From Planomonospora sp. ID82291 (GTDB taxonomy: Bacteria; Actinomycetota; Actinomycetes; Streptosporangiales; Streptosporangiaceae), in the NCBI RefSeq assembly GCF_015711645.1, contig NZ_JABTEX010000002.1, positions 1,426,001 to 1,490,000 on the forward strand: a DNA stretch of 64,000 nt. Direction: 5' to 3'. Under the pieces are notes generated by a model. The model was not told the origin of the DNA. It saw only the letters and a program-made list of their open reading frames with translations, and did no database searches. How positions within the stretch are numbered: position 1 is the stretch's first letter; each line of letters opens with the position of its first letter. Positions 57,170-64,000 of the stretch are shown piece by piece. Made by a program: the position numbers and the translations under genes.

Positions 57170-58492
57170 TCACAGGCCTTCCGCCAGCCGGCCGGGGGAC
57201 ATCCTCCGGCCGGGGTCGAACCGTTCCTTGACCCGCCGCATCAGCGGGAGCGCCCCCACCGGGCCCCAGGGATCCACCCGCCGGGCGAGCTCCCGCGGCG
57301 CGGCGAGCACGGTCAGCCTGCCGCCGAGCGGGCGGACGTCGTCGCGCACCCCGGACACGAACGCCGCGAACTCCGGCCCGCCGGTCCGCGCGGGCAGCGC
57401 GACGTGCAGGACCGCCGAGGCCAGCGACCCCCGGACCCGGGCGGGCAGCCCCCGCGCGGCGACCGCCCGCAGCGCGCGGTCGGCGGACGCGGGCGGGACG
57501 CGCAGCTCCAGCAGCACCTCATCCGGGGCCCCGCCGCCCGGTATCGCCCCCCACCATGAGGGCGCCTCCCCGGTGACCTCCCCCGGTCCGTGCCCGCCGG
57601 TCAGGTCCTGTACGGCCCGCGCCCGCCCGTCCGCCGCGGGCCCCTCGAACAGCGCGCAGACCGTGACCGCCCCGGAGGGCGCGGACCAGTCGAGTTCGAC
57701 CGCGCTCGGTTCGGTCTGCGAGGCGGCGAGCGCGGTCGCGAGCGCGGCCGGGCCGACCACGCCGGCCGGATCCGCCCAGGACTCCGGGCCGGGGAGGCGG
57801 ACGGTGGTCCAGCAGCGGGCCGGGGCGGCCGGGTGGAGGCGGAAGGCGGCCTCGGTGATGATCCCGAGCGTGCCGTACGAACCGGTGAAGAGCTTGCCGA
57901 GGTCGTAGCCGGCGACGTTCTTGACGACCTTCCCGCCGGACCGGGCGACCGTGCCGTCCGCGAGCACGACCGTGATCCCGATCAGCAGGTCGCGGGCGGT
58001 GCCGTAGCGGAGCCTGCGCGGTCCGGCGGCGGCCGTGGCGAGCACGCCTCCGACGGTGCGGCCGCCGGAGGGGACGTCGAGGGCGAGCTCCTGGCCGGCG
58101 GCGGCGAGGACCCCGGCCAGGTCCTCCACGGCCGTGCCCGCCTGCACCCGCACGACGAGGTCCCCGGAGGCGTGCTCCAGGATCCGGTTCAGGCGGCGGG
58201 TGCCGACCAGCAGGTCGCAGCGCTCCGGTGGGCGTCCCCAGTGCAGCCGGGTGCCGCCGCCGGTGGGGACGGCGGCCAGGTCGAGGGAGGCGCAGACGCG
58301 CATCAGCGCCGCGACCTGCTCGGTGTCGCCCGGCAGGGCCACCCAGCGGGGCGACACCCCGGCGACCGCGTCACCGGGACCGGCGTCCCGGATCTCGGCG
58401 CCGGTCCCGCGCAGCGCCTCCAGCGCCGCCGGCGCATCCGCGGCCCCCGGCGCACCGGCCCCGCGGGGACCGCCTCCGTGCGGCGCGCCCAT
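57170..58492 (-). CDS. glcE: Glycolate oxidase FAD-binding subunit GlcE
   Basis: 440 residues. PCMH-type FAD domain (VPTGGGTRLHWGRPPERCDLLV, VPSGGRTVGGVLATAAAGPRRLRYGTARDLL, KNVAGYDLGKLFTGSYGTLGIITE), then a divergent C-terminal domain. The ATG shares one base with the glcD stop (TGATG), so translation is coupled. Partner of GlcD in the three-part glycolate dehydrogenase. Confidence 0.92.
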   Translation of the reverse strand: MGAPHGGGPRGAGAPGAADAPAALEALRGTGAEIRDAGPGDAVAGVSPRWVALPGDTEQVAALMRVCASLDLAAVPTGGGTRLHWGRPPERCDLLVGTRRLNRILEHASGDLVVRVQAGTAVEDLAGVLAAAGQELALDVPSGGRTVGGVLATAAAGPRRLRYGTARDLLIGITVVLADGTVARSGGKVVKNVAGYDLGKLFTGSYGTLGIITEAAFRLHPAAPARCWTTVRLPGPESWADPAGVVGPAALATALAASQTEPSAVELDWSAPSGAVTVCALFEGPAADGRARAVQDLTGGHGPGEVTGEAPSWWGAIPGGGAPDEVLLELRVPPASADRALRAVAARGLPARVRGSLASAVLHVALPARTGGPEFAAFVSGVRDDVRPLGGRLTVLAAPRELARRVDPWGPVGALPLMRRVKERFDPGRRMSPGRLAEGL

Positions 58493-59976
58493 CAGAACTG
58501 CTCCGCCCGGCCGGACTCCACCAGCGGGTGGGCCCCCCTGCGGACGCCCGGCACCTCGCCGCACAGGCGCGGGGTCGGGAAGACCTTGCCCGGGTTGGAC
58601 AGGCCACGGGGGTCGAAGGCGCAGCGGAGCAGTTGCATGGTGTCCAGATCGTCGTCGGTGAACATTCTCGGCATATATCGTGCCTTGTCCACGCCGACCC
58701 CGTGCTCCCCGGTGATGGATCCGCCGTGCTCGACGCACAGGTCGAGGATCCTGCCCGAGACGGTCTCGGCCCGCTCGGCCGCGCCGGGCTCGCGGTCGTC
58801 GAAGAGCACCAGCGGGTGCAGGTTGCCGTCTCCGGCGTGGAAGACGTTGGCCACCCGGATGCCGTGCTCGGCCGAGAGCCGGTCGATGTCCGCCAGGACG
58901 CCGGGCAGCGCGGTGCGGGGGACCACGCCGTCCTGCACGATGTAGGCGGGGCTGATCCGGCCGACCGCGGCGAAGGCGGACCTGCGGCCCTTCCAGATCG
59001 CGTCCCGCTCCGCGGGACCGGCGGCGGTCCGCAGTTCGAACGCGCCGCTCTCGCGGCAGATCCGCTCCGCCTCGGCGGACCGCAGCGCCGTCTCGGCGGC
59101 CGGCCCGTCCAGCTCCACGATGAGGACCGCGCCCGCGCCGGCCGGGTAGGCGCAGTCCACGGCCGCCTCGGCGGCCTCGATCGCCAGCGCGTCCATCATC
59201 TCGATCGCCGCCGGGACGATGCCGCCGCCGATGATCGCCGAGACGGCCCGCCCGCCCTGCTCGATGCTCTCGAACGCCGCCAGCAGCGTGGTCACGGCCT
59301 CCGGCGCGCGCAGCAGCCGTACGGTGACCCTGGTGGTGATCCCGAGCGTGCCCTCCGAGCCGACGAACGCGCCCAGCAGGTCGTATCCGGGGTCGTCGGC
59401 GTCCAGTGTGACGACGTCGCCGTCCGGAGTGACGATCTCCAGGGCCAGCACGTGGTTGACCGTGAAGCCGTACTTCAGGCAGTGGGCGCCGCCGGAGTTC
59501 TCCGCCACGTTCCCGCCGATCGTGCAGACCTGCCGGCTGGAGGGGTCGGGCGCGTAGTAGCGGCCGTGCGCGCGGACCGCCTCGGTGATCTCCAGGTTGG
59601 TCACCCCCGGCTCGACCACGGCCCGCCGGTTGGGCAGGTCGACCTCCAGGACGCGGCGCATCCTGGAGGTGACGACCAGCACGCCGTCGGTCCGCGGCAG
59701 CGCGCCGCCGGACAGGCCGGTTCCCGCGCCCCGCGCCACGAACGGCACGCCGTACTCGTTGCAGATCCGCACGACGGCGGCGGTCTGCCCGGTGGTCTCC
59801 GGGAGCACGACGATCCCGGGGACGGCCCGGTGGTGGGTCAGCCCGTCGCACTCGTAGGTGCGCAGCCGCACCGGATCGGTGATCACCGCCCCCGGCGGCA
59901 GGACCGCCGCCAGCCGCCGGGCGGCCCTGTCGAGTACGGGGCCGGGCGCGGGCGTCGCGCCTGTCGTGTCCGTCAT
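58492..59976 (-). CDS. glcD: Glycolate oxidase FAD-linked subunit GlcD
   Basis: 494 residues. FAD loop RGAGTGLSGGALP at about 80-92, GGNVAENSGGAHCLKYGFT near 155, GSEGTLGITTRV, and the C-terminal HGGSITGEHGVGVDKARYM, all typical of GlcD. Oxidises glycolate to glyoxylate. Separated from aceB upstream by 78 nt that hold a strong hairpin, so its level may differ from that of aceB. Confidence 0.95.
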   Translation of the reverse strand: MTDTTGATPAPGPVLDRAARRLAAVLPPGAVITDPVRLRTYECDGLTHHRAVPGIVVLPETTGQTAAVVRICNEYGVPFVARGAGTGLSGGALPRTDGVLVVTSRMRRVLEVDLPNRRAVVEPGVTNLEITEAVRAHGRYYAPDPSSRQVCTIGGNVAENSGGAHCLKYGFTVNHVLALEIVTPDGDVVTLDADDPGYDLLGAFVGSEGTLGITTRVTVRLLRAPEAVTTLLAAFESIEQGGRAVSAIIGGGIVPAAIEMMDALAIEAAEAAVDCAYPAGAGAVLIVELDGPAAETALRSAEAERICRESGAFELRTAAGPAERDAIWKGRRSAFAAVGRISPAYIVQDGVVPRTALPGVLADIDRLSAEHGIRVANVFHAGDGNLHPLVLFDDREPGAAERAETVSGRILDLCVEHGGSITGEHGVGVDKARYMPRMFTDDDLDTMQLLRCAFDPRGLSNPGKVFPTPRLCGEVPGVRRGAHPLVESGRAEQF

Positions 59977-60005
59977 CGCGGCTCCTCCGGCGGTCGGGGG
60001 ACCGG

Positions 60006-60039
60006 GGCCGGACCCTCCCCGGGCGGGGAGGGCCCGGCC
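60006..60039 (-). terminator. Hairpin between aceB and glcD
   Basis: GGCCGG and CCCTCCCC (60006-60020, one A between) pair with GGGGAGGG and CCGGCC (60025-60039) around GGGC, with one A-C mismatch. It lies in the 78-nt gap within the aceB-glcDEF-iclR run and may end or reduce readthrough from aceB. Confidence 0.7.
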
Positions 60040-60054
60040 GCCGGGTCCCTCGTG

Positions 60055-61641
60055 TCAGGGCATGCGGGCATAGGCGGGCAGGGTGAGGAACTCGGCGAAG
60101 TCGTCGTCGAGGGCGACCTCCTTGAACAACGCGGTGGCCTGGGCGTAGAGGGCCTCGTCGTAGCCGGGCTCGGCCTCGATCTTGGCGAGCTCCTCGTCGA
60201 TGATCCGCTCGACGAGCTCCTTGGTGACCACGGCCCCGGTGTCGGCGAGCTCGATGCCGTTGTGGATCCACTGCCAGATCTGGGAGCGGGAGATCTCGGC
60301 GGTGGCGGCGTCCTCCATCAGGTTGTGGATGGCCACCGCGCCCAGGCCGCCCATCCAGGCGGCGAGGTAGCGCAGCGCCACGTCCACGTTGTTGCGCAGG
60401 CCGGCCTCGGTGATGTCGCCCGGGGTCTCGGAGACCGCGAGCAGGTCGGCGGCGGAGACGGAGACGTCCTCGCGGAGCCGGGCGAGCTGGTGGGGCTCGT
60501 CGCCGAGCACGCCGTCGAAGATCTCGCGGCAGATCGGGACCAGATCGGGGTGGGCGACCCAGGAGCCGTCGAAGCCGTCGCCGGACTCGCGGGTCTTGTC
60601 GGCGGTGACCTTCTCCAGGGCGACCCGGTTGACCTCGGGGTCGCGGCGGGAGGGGATGAAGGCGGCCATGCCGCCGATGGCGTGCGCGCCGCGCTTGTGG
60701 CAGGTGCGGACCAGCAGCTCGGTGTAGGCGCGCATGAACGGCGCGGTCATGGTCACCGCGTTCCGCTCGGGCAGCAGGAACTCCCGGCCCCGGGTCCGGA
60801 ACTTCTTGATGACGCTGAACAGGTAGTCCCAGCGGCCCGCGTTGAGCCCGGCCGAGTGGTCGCGGAGCTCGTAGAGGATCTCCTCCATCTCGAACGCGGC
60901 CGGGTAGGTCTCGATCAGCACCGTCGCGCGGATCGTGCCCTGCGGGACGCCGAGCAGCTCCTGCGCCCGGACGAAGACGTCGTTCCAGAGGCGGGCCTCC
61001 AGGTGCGACTCCATCTTCGGCAGGTAGAAGTAGGGGCCCTTGCCCTTGGCGAGCTGCCGCTCGGCGCAGTGGAAGAAGTAGAGGCCGAAGTCGACGAGCG
61101 AACCGGAGAACGGGGCGCCGTCGCAGGTGAGGTGCTTCTCCTCCAGGTGCCAGCCGCGCGGCCGGACCACGATGGTGGCCAGCTCCTCGTCGTGCTTGAG
61201 CGCGTAGCGCTTGCCGCCGGTCTCGAAGTCGATGGTCCGGTCCAGCGCGTCGCGCAGGTTGAGCTGGCCGTTGACGGTGTTCTCCCAGGTGGGGGCGTTG
61301 GCGTCCTCGAAGTCGGCCAGCCAGACCTTGGCGCCGGAGTTCAGCGCGTTGATCGTCATCTTCCGGTCGACCGGGCCGGTGATCTCCACTCGGCGGTCCA
61401 CCAGGCCGGGCGCGGGCGGGGCGACCTTCCACTCGGACTCGCGCACGTGCTTCGTCTCGGGAAGGAAGTCGAGGGTGCCTCCGGCCGACAGCTCCTCCTG
61501 CCGCGCCCGGCGGGCGGCCAGCAGGTCCAGGCGCCGGGCGCCGAACTCGCGCTGGAGGGCGGCGACGAAGGCCAGCGCCTCCGGCGTGAGGATCTGGTCG
61601 AACCGGTCCAGCAGGGGGCCGGTGATCTCAACGCCGTCCAT
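60055..61641 (-). CDS. aceB: Malate synthase A
   Basis: 528 residues, normal for the A form. [72 protein letters not shown], and [12 protein letters not shown] are conserved; the acid and Arg of the active site lie in these blocks. Condenses glyoxylate and acetyl-CoA to malate, consuming the glyoxylate made by GlcDEF. AAGGAAG lies 4-5 nt before the ATG. No isocitrate lyase gene is in the window. Confidence 0.96.
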   Translation of the reverse strand: MDGVEITGPLLDRFDQILTPEALAFVAALQREFGARRLDLLAARRARQEELSAGGTLDFLPETKHVRESEWKVAPPAPGLVDRRVEITGPVDRKMTINALNSGAKVWLADFEDANAPTWENTVNGQLNLRDALDRTIDFETGGKRYALKHDEELATIVVRPRGWHLEEKHLTCDGAPFSGSLVDFGLYFFHCAERQLAKGKGPYFYLPKMESHLEARLWNDVFVRAQELLGVPQGTIRATVLIETYPAAFEMEEILYELRDHSAGLNAGRWDYLFSVIKKFRTRGREFLLPERNAVTMTAPFMRAYTELLVRTCHKRGAHAIGGMAAFIPSRRDPEVNRVALEKVTADKTRESGDGFDGSWVAHPDLVPICREIFDGVLGDEPHQLARLREDVSVSAADLLAVSETPGDITEAGLRNNVDVALRYLAAWMGGLGAVAIHNLMEDAATAEISRSQIWQWIHNGIELADTGAVVTKELVERIIDEELAKIEAEPGYDEALYAQATALFKEVALDDDFAEFLTLPAYARMP

Positions 61642-61649
61642 GGGCTTCC

Positions 61650-61666
61650 TTTCCGTATGATGGAAA
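61650..61666. promoter_or_regulatory. Dyad upstream of aceB, IclR-site candidate
   Basis: TTTCC (61650-61654) and GGAAA (61662-61666) flank a 7-nt centre, directly upstream of the aceB ribosome site. A related TGGAATAG lies about 18 nt further out. Spacing and AT-rich context fit IclR-type sites in malate synthase promoters. Confidence 0.5.
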
Positions 61667-61872
61667 ATAGCTTCTGAATTGTGGAATAGACGCTACTGGA
61701 CGGTCACTTAGGGGTCAAAGGCCGGGGTCCTCTCAGGGCGCCCTCCGGGGTCTCCCGGATGGGATCACGCGGGCGGCCGGGCCATAGTCGGATCAGTTCC
61801 CCCGGCGGCGGGGAGCGGAACCGGTCGTGAAAGGGGAGGCGGAACGCCTCCCGGAAGTCGAGGATCAGTCTC

Positions 61873-62556
61873 ATGAAGAAGAACATTCCGGTCGCGGGGG
61901 CGCTCCTGGGGACGGTGCTCGTGCTCTCCGCATGCGGGATCGCCACGCAGCAGACCGCCGTCTCCTACGACGTGACCGACGAGGTGCTGGTCCTCTCCGT
62001 GGACGCGCAGGCCGGGGACATCGTGGTCAACGAGTCCGCCCGGAGCGGGATCAGGGTCACCGAGACCCTCCACTGGAACAACGACAAGCCCAAGACCGAG
62101 CACTCCGTCGACGGCGGCACCCTCACGCTGAAGTACGACTGTCCGTCCGGGTTCGGCGTGGTGAGCTGCAGCGTCGACTACAAGGTCGAGATCCCCAAGG
62201 GGCTGCGGGTCCAGATCGAGACCGGCGCGGGCGACATCACGCTGCGCTCCCTGACCGGCGAGGTCGAGGCGGGCAGCGGAGCGGGGGACATCGAGGCCAG
62301 CGGCCTGGCGGGCAAGGCGTTCGTCGCCGACACGGGGGCCGGCGACATCGAGGCGGGGTTCACCGCCGCACCCGACCGGGTCGACGTGGAGACCGGCGCG
62401 GGCGACGCCACGGTACGGCTGCCGAAGGGCCCCTACCGGGTGGACGTCAGCAGCGGCGCCGGGGACGAGACGGTCAAGGTCGACAAGGACCCGTCCGCGG
62501 CCCGCACCGTGAAGGTGTCGAGCGGCGCCGGAGACGCGAAGGTGCTGCCGGCCTGA
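61873..62556 (+). CDS. DUF4097-like lipoprotein with GAGD repeats
   Basis: 227 residues. Lipobox LVLSAC (Cys21) after a basic signal peptide; GAGGA lies about 8 nt before the ATG. The mature protein is a repeated beta-strand ladder: ETGAGDITLRSL, GSGAGDIEASGL, DTGAGDIEAG, ETGAGDATVRL, SSGAGDETVKV and SSGAGDAKVL, six G-A-G-D turns at about 20-residue spacing, as in DUF4097/DUF2807 adhesin-like folds. Extracellular; function unknown. Confidence 0.88.
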   Translation: MKKNIPVAGALLGTVLVLSACGIATQQTAVSYDVTDEVLVLSVDAQAGDIVVNESARSGIRVTETLHWNNDKPKTEHSVDGGTLTLKYDCPSGFGVVSCSVDYKVEIPKGLRVQIETGAGDITLRSLTGEVEAGSGAGDIEASGLAGKAFVADTGAGDIEAGFTAAPDRVDVETGAGDATVRLPKGPYRVDVSSGAGDETVKVDKDPSAARTVKVSSGAGDAKVLPA

Positions 62557-62565
62557 ACCCCGGCC

Positions 62566-62638
62566 GGCCCTCCGGTTCCGCCCGGCCGGCCCTCCGTCCG
62601 CCCGGCCCTCCGGTTCCGCCCGGCCGGCCCTCCGTCCG
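62566..62638. repeat. 35-bp tandem duplication after the DUF4097-like gene
   Basis: A 35-bp unit starting GGCCCTCCGGTTCCGCCC lies at 62566-62600 and again at 62604-62638, a 38-bp period, 10 nt after the stop of the lipoprotein gene. Confidence 0.88.
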
Positions 62639-62738
62639 AGCGGGCGGCGGGGATAACCAGGTGAGGTCCGGCCGTTCGCGTGGCACCATCGGCGGGAAGA
62701 CATCCGAGGCGTCCGGGCGTTGTCATAGGTGTCACGCC

Positions 62739-64000
62739 ATGGGCGTCGCAGGACGACGCACACGGAGAACCGAGCATCCGAACAGGAGCAACGACATAGA
62801 CACTCGTGAGTCGCTGGACTTTGACCAGTTCGACGATCTGCCCGAGATCGGTGAGATGGACCTGGCCGAGCGCCAGGCGCTGCGCCGGGTGGCAGGCCTC
62901 TCCACCGAGCTCGAGGACGTCACCGAGGTCGAATACCGTCAGCTGCGGCTCGAGAGGGTCGTCCTGGTCGGTGTCTGGACCTCGGGTACGGTGACCGACG
63001 CCGAGAACTCCCTCCTGGAGCTCAAGCTCCTCGCCGAGACGGCGGGCTCGGAGGTGCTGGAAGGTGTGATCCAGCGCCGCCAGAAGCCCGACACGGCGAC
63101 CTACATCGGCTCCGGCAAGGCGCAGGAGCTGGCGGACATCGTGGCGGCCACCGGCGCCGACACCGTGGTCTGCGACGGTGAGCTGAGCCCCGGCCAGCTG
63201 CGGCAGCTGGAGGAGGTCGTCAAGGTCAAGGTCATCGACCGGACCATGCTGATCCTCGACATCTTCGCCCAGCACGCCAAGAGCAGGGAGGGCAAGGCCC
63301 AGGTCGAGCTCGCCCAGCTCAACTACCTCCTGCCGCGCCTGCGCGGCTGGGGCGGCAACCTGTCGCGCCAGGTCGGCGGCCGGGCCGCGGGCGGCGTCGG
63401 CATCGGCGGCCGCGGTCCCGGTGAGACCAAGATCGAGCTGGACCGCCGCCGCATCCGCGAGCGGATGGCCAAGCTCCGCCGCCAGATCGGCGAGATGACC
63501 ACCGCGCGGGAGACCAAGCGCGCGCGCCGGGTGCAGCGCGAGGTCCCGGCCGTGGCCATCGCCGGTTACACCAACGCGGGCAAGTCCTCGCTGCTGAACC
63601 GGCTGACCGGTGCGGGCGTCCTGGTGGAGAACGCGCTCTTCGCCACCCTCGACCCGACCGTCCGCAGGGCGTACACCCCCGAGGGGCGGCTGTTCACGCT
63701 GGCCGACACCGTCGGATTCGTCCGGCACCTGCCGCACCAGCTGGTCGAGGCCTTCCGCTCCACGCTGGAGGAGGTCGGCGACGCCGACCTGATCCTGCAC
63801 GTGGTCGACGGTTCGCACCCCGACCCGGAGTCGCAGCTCGCCGCCGTGCGGGAGGTCTTCTCCGAGATCGAGGGCGCGGGGGACATCCCGGAGATCGTGG
63901 TCGTCAACAAGGCCGACGCCGCCGACCCGGTGGTGCTGGCCCGGCTGACCGCGCGGGAGAAGCACACCGTCGTCGTCTCGGCCCGCACCGGCGCCGGGAT
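62739..64000 (+). CDS. hflX: GTPase HflX, cut by right edge
   Basis: About 420 residues in the window; the 3' end is missing. The first in-frame ATG is at 62739 but lacks a ribosome site; AGGAG at 62784-62788 is 7 nt before an in-frame ATA at 62796. The N-terminal HflX domain (YIGSGKAQELADIVAATGADTVVCDGELSPGQ) and glycine-rich helix (RGWGGNLSRQVGGRAAGGVGIGGRGPGETKIELD) lead to the G domain: GYTNAGKSS near 275, DPTVRR, DTVGF, and NKAD. It binds the 50S ribosome and rescues stalled ribosomes under stress. Confidence 0.95.
   Translation, partial: MGVAGRRTRRTEHPNRSNDIDTRESLDFDQFDDLPEIGEMDLAERQALRRVAGLSTELEDVTEVEYRQLRLERVVLVGVWTSGTVTDAENSLLELKLLAETAGSEVLEGVIQRRQKPDTATYIGSGKAQELADIVAATGADTVVCDGELSPGQLRQLEEVVKVKVIDRTMLILDIFAQHAKSREGKAQVELAQLNYLLPRLRGWGGNLSRQVGGRAAGGVGIGGRGPGETKIELDRRRIRERMAKLRRQIGEMTTARETKRARRVQREVPAVAIAGYTNAGKSSLLNRLTGAGVLVENALFATLDPTVRRAYTPEGRLFTLADTVGFVRHLPHQLVEAFRSTLEEVGDADLILHVVDGSHPDPESQLAAVREVFSEIEGAGDIPEIVVVNKADAADPVVLARLTAREKHTVVVSARTGAG

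Noticed and set aside
58228-61677. Plus-strand open frame opposite glcE, glcD and aceB
   Set aside because: Shadow of well-conserved metabolic genes on the minus strand.

Overview
The window is a high-GC actinomycete chromosome segment. The gene set (DUF3046-recA-recX-rny, miaB/miaA around a LigB-like gene, MT0933-type antitoxin, CU044_5270-type protein, abundant MerR/TetR/IclR/ECF regulators) and the frequent GTG starts point to a Streptosporangiales-like genus; that placement is inference. No rRNA, tRNA, CRISPR array, insertion sequence or prophage was seen.

Region 1 (1-15034) is the right part of a nonribosomal peptide gene cluster. A minus-strand C-A synthetase runs off the left edge; its A domain reads by eye as a glycine code. 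Facing it is a compact plus-strand operon: a free acyl-AMP ligase, a free condensation domain, a free carrier protein, a 2-oxo acid dehydrogenase set (E1 alpha, E1 beta, lipoyl-E2), and a terminal C-A-PCP-TE synthetase with a transporter of the major facilitator superfamily fused to its C terminus. The terminal A domain reads as an aspartate code and the thioesterase has Cys in place of the catalytic Ser. The simplest reading is that a 2-oxo acid is decarboxylated and its acyl group handed to the free carrier protein as a starter or side-chain unit, extended with residues that include Gly and Asp, then released and exported by one fused protein. The divergent intergenic region holds a 19-bp dyad and a terminator-like hairpin.

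Region 2 (15084-24753) holds a TetR/azoreductase/SMR unit, a MerR regulator divergent from a membrane protein, the large Lhr-type helicase, a VOC protein, DUF3046 and a small unknown gene. Region 3 (24856-28800) is the SOS-boxed recA-recX pair and rny. Region 4 (28934-36601) has a GntR/YtrA-type ABC operon under a perfect 38-bp dyad, an S9 peptidase, and a glutamate-type ABC uptake operon gluABCD.

Region 5 (36754-46858) carries miaB, a secreted low-complexity protein, the LigB-like gene, rnz facing ogt, an MT0933-type antitoxin, miaA, two genes of unknown function and an SDR. Region 6 (47076-54926) is envelope-related: a cupin, a secreted HNH nuclease, a two-component system with PepSY proteins and shared direct-repeat boxes, an ECF sigma operon and an SPFH-like lipoprotein. 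Region 7 (55025-61641) is a glycolate/glyoxylate unit: aceB, glcD, glcE, glcF and an IclR regulator. The window closes with a DUF4097-type lipoprotein and hflX, cut by the right edge.

Two patterns recur across regions. Short direct repeats span or closely follow stop codons at nine or so gene ends. Several genes have a -10-like hexamer about 6-8 nt before the start codon and no Shine-Dalgarno sequence, as expected of leaderless messages.
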